Below, piece after piece: positions 52,900 through 61,903 of a DNA stretch of 64,000 bases. Source of the stretch: Rhizobium rhizogenes NBRC 13257 (GTDB lineage Bacteria > Pseudomonadota > Alphaproteobacteria > Rhizobiales > Rhizobiaceae); contig NZ_BAYX01000004.1 of assembly GCF_000696095.1 (NCBI RefSeq), forward strand, positions 310,001-374,000, given 5' to 3'. Position 1 is the stretch's first letter. Each line of letters starts with the position of its first letter. The position numbers and the translations under genes were made by a program. The notes beneath the pieces were generated by a model. The model did not search any database. It was not told the origin of the DNA and saw nothing but the letters and a program-made list of their open reading frames with translations.

Positions 52900-55761
52900 A
52901 TGTCACGCCAAGTTCCAGTCGCTGCCGCATTCCTCCGATTTTTCATGGTCATGGCGCTCACGGTCCTTGTGACCGGCGCGCTGCCGGCTCAAGCCGAAGT
53001 GCCGGCCTCTGGCTGGCCGCAAGCCACCAGTGATTTGCCGGCCGAATCTGGTGTTCGCTTTGGCACGCTGCCCAATGGCATGCGCTTCGCCGTCATGCAC
53101 AATGCAACGCCCTCGGGGCAGGTGGCGATCCGGTTTCGTATCGCGACCGGCTCGCTCCAGGAAAATGACGACCAGCAGGGGCTGGCGCATTTTCTTGAAC
53201 ATATGGCCTTCAAGGGCTCGACCCATGTGCCCGAAGGCGAGATGATTCGGACTCTCCAGCGTCTCGGTCTGGCCTTCGGTCCGGATACCAACGCTTCCAC
53301 CGGCTATAACGAGACCGTCTACGCGCTCGATCTCCCGGAGGCCAAGCCCGATACGGTTTCCACCGGCCTGATGCTAATGCGCGAGACGGCAAGCGAACTC
53401 ACGCTCGATGCCGGTGCCTTTGATCGCGAGCGCGGTGTCATCCTCTCGGAAGAGAAGCTGCGTGATACGCCGCAGTATCGCGGCGGTATCGGCTTCATGA
53501 ATCTGCTGCTGCCGGGCCAGCGCGTGCCCCTGCGGTCGCCGATCGGCAAGACCGATATCATCCGCAATGCACCCGTCGATCTGGTGCGGGATTACTACCG
53601 CAGCAACTACCGCCCGGATCGCGCCACGCTGATCGTGGTCGGCGATATCGATGCGGTGGCGATCGAAGCCGATATTCGCAACCGTTTCGGCAATTGGACG
53701 GCGGCGACGCCGGCGCCGGCCGAGCCCGATATCGGTGTCCTTGAAAAGCAAGGGCAGCGAGTGGGAGCCGTCGTCGTGCCGGGTGGAGCGACCCGCGTGC
53801 AGATCGCCTGGACCAGTCCCTATGATGCTTCTCCGGACAGCGTTGCCAAGCGTCGGGCGGATTTGGTCGAGAACATCGGTCTTGCCGTGCTCAATCGGCG
53901 CTTGTCCTTTTTGGCGCAGCAGCCCAATCCACCCTTTGTCAGCGCACAGGCGGGATCGCAGGATCTCTACAAGTCAGCTCACGTCGCGATGATTGCCGCC
54001 GATTCCGATCCCGACAAATGGCAAGCGGCGCTTGTTGCAATCGATCAGGAGCAGCGCCGTATTGCCCAGTTCGGCGCCGAGCAGAGCGAAATCGATCGCG
54101 AAATCACCGAATATCGTTCGATGCTGCAGGCAGCCGCAGGCGGTGCGGCGACGCGCGCAAGTCCCGACATCGCCACGACACTGGCCTGGAGCACGGGCGA
54201 AAATCTGGTTTTCACCTCGCCGGCGGATGACCTCTCGCTCTTCGACGCCGCAATGAAGGGCCTGACCGCGGATGAGGTCAACCGAACGCTCCAGAGCGTC
54301 TTTGCCGGCAATGGTCCGCTGCTGGTGTTGCAAGTCCCGCAAATGCCCGATGGCGGTATCGCGACCGTCGAAAAGGCCTATGCCGACTCACGTACTGTGC
54401 CTGTTGCTGCGCCGGAACACGCGGCGTCGGCCGTCTGGCCCTATAGCGATTTCGGACCGCCGGGGTCTGTCGTCGAACAACATGCGGTCGAGGATCTCGG
54501 CATCACGATGGCGCGCTTTGCCAATGGTGTCAGGCTGACGGTCAAGCCGACCACGTTTCGCACGAATGAAGTGCTGGTCCGTGCCAATATCGGCCGCGGC
54601 CGGCTCGATCTGCCGCATGATCGCCCGCTGCCGATCTGGGCGGCACCGGCCATGTCGCTTTCCGGTTTGAAGGCGATCAATTACGACGACATGCAGAAAG
54701 CTCTGGCCGGCAATGTCGTCGGCAACGATTTCTCCATCCAGGACGGTGCCTTCCGATTCGAAGGAGCTACGCGGCCCGACGATCTGGCGATGCAATTGCA
54801 GCTCCTGACGGCCTATGCCTCGGACCCGGCCTATCGCCCCGACGTCTTCAAACGAGTCCAGCAGGCCTACTTGAACAGTCTCCCCCAACTTCAGGCGACA
54901 CCCGGCGGGGTCGTTAGCCGCGATCTCGCCGGCCTTTTGCATTCCGACGATCCACGCTGGACTTTCCCCGATCAGGCGCAATTGCGTGACGCCAAGCCGG
55001 AAGATTTCGAGGGGCTGTTGCGGCCGCTCCTGTCCAATGCGCAGATCGAGATCATCATCGTCGGCGATATCAAGGTGGACGACGCAATCCGCATGACCGC
55101 GCAGACCTTCGGCGCTCTGCCAAGCCGTCCCGATGCGCAGGAGCAGGCGAGCGGCTCGAACGTGCGTTTTCCGGCACCGACGCCTCAGCCGGTCGAGCGC
55201 CTTCAGGACGGGCGAAGCGACAACGCTGCCGCGGTAGTCGCCGCGCCGATCGGTGATTTTCTATCGGATTTGCCGCGTGCCGCTGCCGCCAATGTTACAG
55301 GCTCAATCTTCCAGAATCGCTTGGTCGACCAGTTCCGTGTCGCAGAGGGCGCGACCTATAGCCCGCAGGGCGATGTCGATCTGTCCCGATCGATCCCGGG
55401 CTACGGCTTTACCTATGTCTATGTCGAGACAACGCCTGCCAAAGTGGACCATTTCTTCGATCTCGTAGACAAGATCGCCGCCGATCTGCGGGATAGCGAC
55501 GTCTCGCTGGACGAGCTGACACGGGCAAAGGCTCCGATGATCGAGGAGATAAAGCGCTCGCAACAGACCAACGGCTACTGGCTGGAGGGCCTGCACGGCG
55601 CCCAGACAGACCCTCGGCGCTTAGAGCGGATTCGCAGCAGCATCAACGGCTATCAGTCGATAACAGCGCAGGATATCCGCGCCATCGCCACCACATATTT
55701 GAAGCCGGAGACCTTCTGGCGGATGAAAATATTGCCGAGCAACGGATCGGCTGTGCGATAG
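52900..55761 (+). CDS. M16 family metallopeptidase, periplasmic
   Basis: 953 residues. A signal peptide (about 1-32, ALPAQAE) is followed by the active half with the inverted zinc motif HFLEH (97-101) and the third ligand Glu about 76 residues on (DRERGVILSEE, near 177). The second, inactive M16 half spans about 520-950 and contains NPGG-like LDLPHDRP and the RYG-type FRVAEGATYS. This is the pitrilysin/PqqL-like group. An in-frame GTG at 52858 would start inside an inverted repeat, so ATG 52900 is preferred. Confidence 0.93.
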   Translation: MSRQVPVAAAFLRFFMVMALTVLVTGALPAQAEVPASGWPQATSDLPAESGVRFGTLPNGMRFAVMHNATPSGQVAIRFRIATGSLQENDDQQGLAHFLEHMAFKGSTHVPEGEMIRTLQRLGLAFGPDTNASTGYNETVYALDLPEAKPDTVSTGLMLMRETASELTLDAGAFDRERGVILSEEKLRDTPQYRGGIGFMNLLLPGQRVPLRSPIGKTDIIRNAPVDLVRDYYRSNYRPDRATLIVVGDIDAVAIEADIRNRFGNWTAATPAPAEPDIGVLEKQGQRVGAVVVPGGATRVQIAWTSPYDASPDSVAKRRADLVENIGLAVLNRRLSFLAQQPNPPFVSAQAGSQDLYKSAHVAMIAADSDPDKWQAALVAIDQEQRRIAQFGAEQSEIDREITEYRSMLQAAAGGAATRASPDIATTLAWSTGENLVFTSPADDLSLFDAAMKGLTADEVNRTLQSVFAGNGPLLVLQVPQMPDGGIATVEKAYADSRTVPVAAPEHAASAVWPYSDFGPPGSVVEQHAVEDLGITMARFANGVRLTVKPTTFRTNEVLVRANIGRGRLDLPHDRPLPIWAAPAMSLSGLKAINYDDMQKALAGNVVGNDFSIQDGAFRFEGATRPDDLAMQLQLLTAYASDPAYRPDVFKRVQQAYLNSLPQLQATPGGVVSRDLAGLLHSDDPRWTFPDQAQLRDAKPEDFEGLLRPLLSNAQIEIIIVGDIKVDDAIRMTAQTFGALPSRPDAQEQASGSNVRFPAPTPQPVERLQDGRSDNAAAVVAAPIGDFLSDLPRAAAANVTGSIFQNRLVDQFRVAEGATYSPQGDVDLSRSIPGYGFTYVYVETTPAKVDHFFDLVDKIAADLRDSDVSLDELTRAKAPMIEEIKRSQQTNGYWLEGLHGAQTDPRRLERIRSSINGYQSITAQDIRAIATTYLKPETFWRMKILPSNGSAVR

Positions 55762-55863
55762 CCCCTTTCCGGTTGGTCCGGCGAATTGCCGCAGCCACCG
55801 TTTGTTTGCCTTGCTGGGTGTCGATTGTGCTAGGTTGTGGCAACCGAGACAGCGGATGAGACG

Positions 55864-56376
55864 ATGCCGGCAAAGCCCATAATGATTGAACCGCGTATGC
55901 CACACCCCGCATTGCCGGGGGCTGATTGGGCGGATTGTTTCGAGCTGCAAGTTCCGACATCGGATTTTACGGCGACCGTTGCTGCGGGCATGATACTCGA
56001 CCATTTTCCGCTCTGGGTGCGGTCGCTGCTGAGGCTGCGTGACGCAGTGACGGGCGTTTTCGGCCTGAGATCCAGTGGATATCGTGCACCGGACGGGCCG
56101 GAGATGGTCGGCTTCTTCCCGGTTGTCAGCAAATCAGACAACCAGGTCGTTCTCGGATTCGATGACAAACACCTCGATTTCCGCGTCGTGATCGATGTGC
56201 GGGATGATGGTGAGGGACGCCGGCTCGTCGATGCGACGACGCTGGTGAAGCGGAACATCCTGCTTGGCAAGATCTATCTCGCCGTGATCGCGCCGTTCCA
56301 CCGGCTGATTGTCCAGACGATGCTGGTCGATTTTGGCAAGCGAATGGGCGCGGTCAGTCGACCGCAGTCACTGTAA
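55864..56376 (+). CDS. DUF2867 family protein
   Basis: 170 residues. MPHPALPGADWADCFELQVP, HFPLWVRSLLRLRDAVTGVFGLR and GFDDKHLDFRVVIDV fit the DUF2867 family, of unknown function and often fused to SDR-type domains. No signal peptide. ATG 55864 is chosen; an in-frame GTG lies at 55837. Its end overlaps the converging TraB/GumN gene by 23 bp. Confidence 0.8.
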   Translation: MPAKPIMIEPRMPHPALPGADWADCFELQVPTSDFTATVAAGMILDHFPLWVRSLLRLRDAVTGVFGLRSSGYRAPDGPEMVGFFPVVSKSDNQVVLGFDDKHLDFRVVIDVRDDGEGRRLVDATTLVKRNILLGKIYLAVIAPFHRLIVQTMLVDFGKRMGAVSRPQSL

Positions 56377-57445
56377 AGCCCTGCTTGCGCAACAGCGCCA
56401 CCAATCCCTCATCGCCAGCCAGATGCAGAGCGCCAACAGCCATGAAGACATTGCCCTTGGTGAGGATCGGGGCTGCGCGTTCGCCCATCACCTTGTTGCG
56501 GTCAAGCACGATGCGCTGCTCGAAGGTGCCGGCGTCGTCGTCGGACAGGTTCTGGTCTGGGTCGATGTTCTTCAGCATCGGCATGATCGCGCCGACATTG
56601 CCGGCGAGGTAGAGGTCGGTCATCGTTTCGTTGATGTCGTTGATCCTGTCGCCGAGTTCCAGCGTCTGGAGCAGCGATTTCATGTGCAGCTCGATCGGCA
56701 GGTCGCTCATCGCCTTGGCCTGTTCGGCAAGCGTCTCCAGGCCCTTGACCTGCTTGCCGGCCGCAGCGGCATCGGCGGCAAGCTTCTGATCGAGGAATTT
56801 TATGCCGGACGCCTTGCGGCGGATTTCGCAGCCGGTCATCTGGAAGGAGCTTGAAATCAGCCAGGGCTGCATGTGGGAAACGGCGGCAAGCGGCACGCCG
56901 CGTTGTTTCAGGGCCGCTTCCAGCCGGGCGTTGTCCTCGGGTGACAGATGCTGGCCGATGGTACCGCCGTTGGGCAGCATGGTCAGCGACGGATTAATGA
57001 AGAGGGCCGCCGCCGCCTTCTTGTCGTCGAGGATTTCATCGGATTCGACGATGATCGTATCGGCCGTGGCGCTGGCCTCGGCCGCACCCTTCGGCATGGT
57101 CGTGACGCGCGTGTCGCTGACATGCATGGTGCCGAGCAGCCAGGAGGGTTTCAGGCCGGGTTTTTCGATTTTCCAGAAAATCCCCTTGCCGTTCGCGACC
57201 TTGTCGCCATCGGCAAGGATCGAGGCATATTTCGCGGGGTCGGTCTTCTGCAGCTCCGTCATGAGGTTCTTGCCGCCGCAGCTATCCGACGCGGTTTCGT
57301 CGGCATGCGCCGGCACTGATGATAGCACCGCAATGATCAGCGCGATCACCAGCATCACCGGAAAGGCCGTCGCCAGCCAGAAGAAAATATCACCGGGCCT
57401 CGGTGCCGTCAGCCGCGCCGTCTTGATCCCGAGAGCAGATATCAT
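56354..57445 (-). CDS. TraB/GumN family protein
   Basis: 363 residues. A membrane anchor or signal segment (about 27-50) precedes the TraB/GumN domain: KPSWLLGTMHVSD (the GxxH motif), VESDEILD, and the C-terminal FMAVGALHLAGDEGLVALLRKQG (second GxxH). The fold is related to erythromycin-esterase/Tiki metal-dependent proteases; the bacterial role is largely unknown. ATG 57445 has GGAAGG 7 bp upstream; an extension to 57496 runs into a palindromic element. Confidence 0.88.
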   Translation of the reverse strand: MISALGIKTARLTAPRPGDIFFWLATAFPVMLVIALIIAVLSSVPAHADETASDSCGGKNLMTELQKTDPAKYASILADGDKVANGKGIFWKIEKPGLKPSWLLGTMHVSDTRVTTMPKGAAEASATADTIIVESDEILDDKKAAAALFINPSLTMLPNGGTIGQHLSPEDNARLEAALKQRGVPLAAVSHMQPWLISSSFQMTGCEIRRKASGIKFLDQKLAADAAAAGKQVKGLETLAEQAKAMSDLPIELHMKSLLQTLELGDRINDINETMTDLYLAGNVGAIMPMLKNIDPDQNLSDDDAGTFEQRIVLDRNKVMGERAAPILTKGNVFMAVGALHLAGDEGLVALLRKQGFTVTAVD

Positions 57446-57469
57446 CCCAACCTTCCAAAAGCAGACTAT

Positions 57470-57510
57470 ATGATCCCGAAAGCCGCGAAATAGCATCCGA
57501 ACGGGATCAT
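57470..57510. repeat. Rhizobial-type palindromic element
   Basis: ATGATCCCG (57470-57478) and CGGGATCAT (57502-57510) are perfect 9-bp arms around 23 bp. Same type as at 35448 and 51272. It lies between xerC and the TraB/GumN gene. Confidence 0.75.
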
Positions 57511-57578
57511 GCCGAAACTGGTCTCTGCTCTATCCGCCCGAAGCGCATATTCCCTTAACGCGAGGGGTTAACGCTTTC

Positions 57579-58505
57579 TTACGCGCGCGGATGAGCCCGA
57601 TCGTAGACTTCCAGCAGGCGCGACTGATCGACGCCGGTGTAGACCTGCGTCGTCGAGAGGCTGGCATGGCCGAGCAATTCCTGGATTGTGCGCAGGTCGC
57701 CGCCACCTGCCAAGAGGTGCGTGGCGAAAGAATGGCGCAGGGCGTGTGGAGTCGCCGTGTCCGGCAGGCCGAAGGCGCTGCGCAGTTTCTGCATGCCGCG
57801 CTGGATGATGCCCGGATGCAGCTTGCCGCCGCGCGCGCCACGGAAAAGGGGAGAGCCGGCGTCGAGATGATAGGGACAGATCGCGCGGTATCTCTCGACC
57901 GCTTCGGCGACGACGGGCAACAGCGGCACCAGCCGCGTCTTGTTGCCCTTGCCGGTGATGCGCAGTGCTGTTGCGCCGGGGCGTATGTCGTCCGGCGTCA
58001 GGTCCAGCGCCTCGGAGATGCGCAGGCCGCAGCCATAGAGCAGGGTCAGTACCGCCGCATCGCGCGCGGCGATCCAGGGCTCCTCGTGCAGCTGCGCCTC
58101 GTCGCTGACGACGGTGATGGCCTGGGTGTCCGAGAGCGGCTTCGGCAGGGACTTGGGCTGCTTGGGCGAGCGCACCGCGCCGGCGCCGGCGGCATTCACC
58201 AGGCCTTTCTTTTCGAGATAGCGCAGCAGCGAACGAAGGCCGGCGAGATTGCGCCCGAGCGAACGCGCGCCGGCGCCATCCTTGCGGCGCGCGGCGAGAA
58301 ATCCACGGAAATCGGCAGGCCGCAGCGCCTGGATATCATTGATGCTTGCCGGACCGCCAAGATGGCCGGTCAGAAAGGTCAAGAATTGTCGGGTGTCGCG
58401 CTCATAGGCATCCAGCGTATGGGCGGACAGCCGGCGCTCCTGGCCGAGCACCTCCAACCAGCGGCTGCGCTCGTCCATCAACTTGGGGTCGGCAATGATC
58501 AACAA
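57579..58505 (-). CDS. xerC: Tyrosine recombinase XerC
   Basis: 308 residues. SAM-like core-binding domain (about 10-105) and catalytic domain with Arg162 (GLRISEALDL), Lys186 (GKGNKTR), His254-Arg257 (HALRHSF), His280 (LLGHASL) and Tyr289 (TQVYTGVD). It resolves chromosome dimers at dif with XerD. There is no ATG in frame upstream; the start is TTG near 58505 or a CTG three codons earlier. The next in-frame ATG would remove nine residues. Confidence 0.92.
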   Translation of the reverse strand: MLIIADPKLMDERSRWLEVLGQERRLSAHTLDAYERDTRQFLTFLTGHLGGPASINDIQALRPADFRGFLAARRKDGAGARSLGRNLAGLRSLLRYLEKKGLVNAAGAGAVRSPKQPKSLPKPLSDTQAITVVSDEAQLHEEPWIAARDAAVLTLLYGCGLRISEALDLTPDDIRPGATALRITGKGNKTRLVPLLPVVAEAVERYRAICPYHLDAGSPLFRGARGGKLHPGIIQRGMQKLRSAFGLPDTATPHALRHSFATHLLAGGGDLRTIQELLGHASLSTTQVYTGVDQSRLLEVYDRAHPRA

Positions 58506-58546
58506 CTCGTTCAGTGGAAAACCCCTTGAATTCCAAAATCATTCTG

Positions 58547-58560
58547 CCACTTTGAAGTGG
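58547..58560. repeat. Short palindrome CCACTT-TG-AAGTGG
   Basis: Perfect 6-bp arms with 2-bp spacer in the gap between the divergent xerC and acyltransferase genes; a possible operator. The gap 58506-58757 has no gene. Confidence 0.3.
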
Positions 58561-58656
58561 GGAAGGTTATGGAATCGCTAACAATCCTACTGCGCCGCGC
58601 TTCCTTTGCGTGCGGAAAGAACACAGTAGTCCTTTTCAACTGCGTATAAGCTGTTC

Positions 58657-58678
58657 CTTAAATCAAATCGGATTTAAG
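58657..58678. promoter_or_regulatory. AT-rich inverted repeat before the acyltransferase gene
   Basis: CTTAAATC (58657-58664) and GATTTAAG (58671-58678) are perfect 8-bp arms with a 6-bp spacer, 79 bp before the acyltransferase start. Operator-like; regulator unknown. Confidence 0.4.
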
Positions 58679-58757
58679 TGGTTATGCGCGAGGCGCTTGT
58701 CATGCTTCGATCATATTCGATTGCGATAGAGTACAACCCAACCATCCAGGGCATTTC

Positions 58758-59714
58758 ATGGCACGTCGCGGTTCGATAACTGCATTGGGACAACTTGCAG
58801 AAGCGATCGCTTTGGTGTCCCAGGGCCAGCCCGGACATATCGTCGATACGCTGATCGCCGAGCGCGGCCAGAAGATCGTTCGCAACCCGCTCTGGCCGGT
58901 GATGCGGCCCTTTCTCTATACGTTGCTGCGCTACAACAAGGCGATCGAATTCGCCGATGACGTCGCCAAGCTGCCGGGTTTCCAGTGCTTCGAATATATG
59001 AGCGATCTGCTGAAGCTCGACATTGGCGTGACCCATGCCGAGCGTATTCCTGCTTCCGGCGGCTTCATTCTCGTCAGCAACCATCCGACCGGCATTGCCG
59101 ACGGCGTCGCGGTGTTCGACCTCCTGAAATCGCGCCGGCCCGATATGATGGTCTTTGCCAATCGCGACGCTGTGCGGGTCAATCCGCGCTTTTCCGAGAT
59201 GATCATCCCGGTCGAATGGCGCGACGAATACAAGAGCAAGCTGAAGACGCGCGAGACGCTGCAAATCACCAATCGAGCCGTTGCCGACGGCAAGGTCACC
59301 GTGCTCTTCCCATCCGGCCGCATTGCCTATTGGGCAAATGGCAGACTGAACGAGCGGCCGTGGAAGACCTCGGCCGTCGGGCTCGCGCGCAAATACAATC
59401 TGCCGATCCTGCCGGTGCATCTGACGGCGCGCAATTCCGGATTGTTCTACTGGTTCGCCAAATGGTCGACGGAGCTGCGCGACATGACGGTTTTCCACGA
59501 ACTCCTCAACAAGCGCGGCGACCGCTTTGATTTCCTGATCGGCAATCTGATTCCGGCCGAGCATCTCGACGGCGATGTCAACGAAGTGACCAAGGCGCTG
59601 GAGAAGCACACGGTCTTCGATCTGGCTCGTGATGGCGATGCGACGTTTGCGCCGATGAGCGCGCCGGCTGAGCCTGCGGATATGGTCGCCGAGGTCAAGG
59701 AACACTCCGCATGA
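58758..59714 (+). CDS. Lysophospholipid-type acyltransferase
   Basis: 318 residues with a PlsC/LPLAT-type domain. The catalytic block is SNHPTGIADG, which is the H-x5-D variant of the HX4D motif seen in hemolysin-like/OlsA-related members; VLFPSGRIAYW is the block III FPEG equivalent. The N-terminus is polar, with no clear signal peptide. Such enzymes acylate lysolipids or related acceptors; the acceptor is unknown. Stop overlaps the kinase start (ATGA). Confidence 0.82.
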   Translation: MARRGSITALGQLAEAIALVSQGQPGHIVDTLIAERGQKIVRNPLWPVMRPFLYTLLRYNKAIEFADDVAKLPGFQCFEYMSDLLKLDIGVTHAERIPASGGFILVSNHPTGIADGVAVFDLLKSRRPDMMVFANRDAVRVNPRFSEMIIPVEWRDEYKSKLKTRETLQITNRAVADGKVTVLFPSGRIAYWANGRLNERPWKTSAVGLARKYNLPILPVHLTARNSGLFYWFAKWSTELRDMTVFHELLNKRGDRFDFLIGNLIPAEHLDGDVNEVTKALEKHTVFDLARDGDATFAPMSAPAEPADMVAEVKEHSA

Positions 59715-60439
59715 GCGCTGTTGTCAGCGATGAGGTGTCTTCATTGAGGACAACCTTGTTGGTTGATCTCGCCGCCATGATTGCAAAGGTCGAATCGGCA
59801 AGGCCCATTCGTGTTGCGATCGACGGGAGGACAGCATCCGGGAAAACAACGCTGGCTAACGAACTGGCCAGTTGTCTCGCGGCTAAAGGCCGGGACGTTA
59901 TTCGCACATCGATCGATGGCTTCCATAGGCCAAGGGTGGAACGTTATGCACGCGGGCGGCATTCCGCCGAAGGCTATTATTACGACGCGCGCGACCTTCC
60001 GGCTATCAACGCGCTGCTTCTCTCTCCTTTGGGGCCGGGTGGTGATCGCTGGTACCGCACGGCATCATTCGATCTCGACAATGATTTTCCCATCGAACAA
60101 GCCCCGCAATTCGCTTCGGCGGATGCTATCCTCATCGTGGACGGGACCTTTCTCCAGCGCCCTGAGCTGCGTGACGGATGGGACCTGACGGTCTTCGTCG
60201 AAACCACGGAACGTGTCTCCGAACAACGAGACATAGATCGCGACGCCGCGTACTTGGGCGGAACAGAGACCACACGTCAGCTTTATGCCGATCGGTATCG
60301 GCCGGCCTTTGATCTCTATCAGCGCTTGTGCGCGCCTGCTTCCGCTGCCGATGTCATTTTCAACAACGACAATTTCGAACAGCCTGCTCTTCGGGTTCGT
60401 GGAGATGGCAGGCTTTCAGCAGTATCGCGAAATCTCTGA
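59711..60439 (+). CDS. Uridine-kinase-like P-loop NTPase
   Basis: 242 residues. P-loop GRTASGKT (39-46), SIDGFHRPRVERY (substrate region), and AILIVDGTFLQRPEL (Walker B-like) mark a uridine-kinase-like phosphotransferase; EQRDIDRDAAYLGG contains the lid Arg. Members phosphorylate uridine/cytidine or unknown small molecules. The start overlaps the acyltransferase stop by 4 bp. The sequence looks lower in GC by eye than its neighbours. Confidence 0.82.
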   Translation: MSAVVSDEVSSLRTTLLVDLAAMIAKVESARPIRVAIDGRTASGKTTLANELASCLAAKGRDVIRTSIDGFHRPRVERYARGRHSAEGYYYDARDLPAINALLLSPLGPGGDRWYRTASFDLDNDFPIEQAPQFASADAILIVDGTFLQRPELRDGWDLTVFVETTERVSEQRDIDRDAAYLGGTETTRQLYADRYRPAFDLYQRLCAPASAADVIFNNDNFEQPALRVRGDGRLSAVSRNL

Positions 60440-60519
60440 TATTCACGGAATTCGGTAGCAGATGCCACTAACTGGGACGGGGCATTTATGGCAACTTTGC
60501 GGACTGAGCCGCCGTTCGT

Positions 60520-61725
60520 CTAATCGTTCAGACTCTTTAGAATTTGTTGATAGAATGCGCCTTGTGCATTCTCAGCAGTAGACCTTACGACCCATTCCCA
60601 TTCCCATTCCCATTCCCATTCCCATTCCCAATCCAAATTCAGTTTTCCTGCCGGGACCATTTGCCGCGCGATCTCAGCCGGTGTGGTTTCGTTGCTAGTT
60701 CCGTTCTCCCAGTCGTGAAAGGCTGATGAGTATCGAACGACCGCTCCGCTGATCGGCAAATCGAACAACCCTCCCTCGGCAAAAAACATCAACCCGTCGC
60801 CCATTTCTTCCCCGATGAGTTTGAGCCTACGTCCCAAACGATGTTTGAGGATGGCTACAAACACTATCGCTGCGGAAAACGTGAATTTGTCGACAAGCAC
60901 AACAACCTGCCTGCTTGCGTTTTCAGAGATGGCGTCGATCAAGGGCATCGTTTGAAGGAAGTCGCCACCGGTGTTTCCGCGAAGGTCAATCAAGAGTTTT
61001 TTGTTCGAGCAGGTGCTTACATGCTCCGCTGCACCAGAGATGGCTTTCGGCAGCGCACTTTCGCTTGGATCGAAGAAACTTGGCAATAATATCGAAAGCC
61101 CAAGCCCCTGCCAGTCCTTAATCTCCACAAATCTCTCGGGTACCCAGGCCGGATCAGCCTTGCCATGCTCGTTTCTTGGGTAGAGCATCGATGCAGGAAC
61201 CGTATGCCCGTTCTCCACTTTCAAATCGGTTATCTGCCCATTCTCGTCTTTCACGCGATATTCAGTCGTATTCTCTTTTGAAGAAAAACCTAGGTGAGCT
61301 AATGCATACGGCCATGCGAGAAGAATCGGGCCGATGACCCGTTTCCTCTGGCGCGTTCCCGCCAGAAATTTCTCTGCGGCGGCTTCAATTTGGCCCAAAG
61401 GTGTGCCGTTGACTGCTATCAGCTCTCCTCTTGGCGCAGTTGTTTCTGGTGCCGTGTCAGTTAACTGCACCACCGTCCCGACGCTCACAAACCTCAGCGG
61501 GAGCACCGAGATGGAATCGTTCGGGATCAGCCGTGTGTGTCCATTGTCGGGAAGTGCGAGTAGGCGCATCGCGGAAAACAGAAAGGCCTCTTTGGAGCCC
61601 TCCAAAGCGTATCGTCGAGTGTCATAAACGTAGCTGTCTATCATCGCCTGTTCGATCCGCCGAAAGCTGGGATCGGTTGGCAGGACAGTTTCTAGAATTT
61701 TCTCGAGGTCTTGCGTCAGGGACAT
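60520..61725 (-). CDS. S41-like peptidase with (Glu-Trp) repeat
   Basis: 401 residues. LPDNGHTRL near 59-67, then a PDZ-like region (about 95-125), then LLIDLRGNTGG (244-254) and the putative nucleophile Ser284 in FTFSAAIVF followed by GEEMGDG fit the S41 (C-terminal processing/tricorn) fold. No signal peptide. Near the C-terminus a run of six Glu-Trp pairs (367-378) is encoded by a CCCATT tandem repeat. Family members cleave unstructured protein ends; substrate unknown. Lower GC by eye. Confidence 0.75.
   Translation of the reverse strand: MSLTQDLEKILETVLPTDPSFRRIEQAMIDSYVYDTRRYALEGSKEAFLFSAMRLLALPDNGHTRLIPNDSISVLPLRFVSVGTVVQLTDTAPETTAPRGELIAVNGTPLGQIEAAAEKFLAGTRQRKRVIGPILLAWPYALAHLGFSSKENTTEYRVKDENGQITDLKVENGHTVPASMLYPRNEHGKADPAWVPERFVEIKDWQGLGLSILLPSFFDPSESALPKAISGAAEHVSTCSNKKLLIDLRGNTGGDFLQTMPLIDAISENASRQVVVLVDKFTFSAAIVFVAILKHRLGRRLKLIGEEMGDGLMFFAEGGLFDLPISGAVVRYSSAFHDWENGTSNETTPAEIARQMVPAGKLNLDWEWEWEWEWEWEWVVRSTAENAQGAFYQQILKSLND
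60591..60632. repeat. Hexanucleotide tandem repeat (CCCATT)
   Basis: Six exact CCCATT units (60591-60626) and a seventh variant, CCCAAT. Within the minus-strand peptidase gene they encode Glu-Trp pairs. Slippage would change length in two-residue steps without frameshift. Confidence 0.95.
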
Positions 61726-61903
61726 GATTCACGGTGCGCATAGTTGCTCGTCGATGTCCAGATTGGGCCGATAGTGGTCATTGGTGGCATTGCCACATAA
61801 GACCCGAATATTCAGGGCAGCTTGCAGACCGCCCGCATTTTGCGAATGGCTTGGGCCACTCCCGGGTTCCCTTTTGCCGCCGCTCGGGGCATGGTCTGGC
61901 GCA

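Noticed and set aside
60591..60632. CRISPR-like array
   Set aside because: Units are 6 bp and contiguous without spacers; it is a coding microsatellite.
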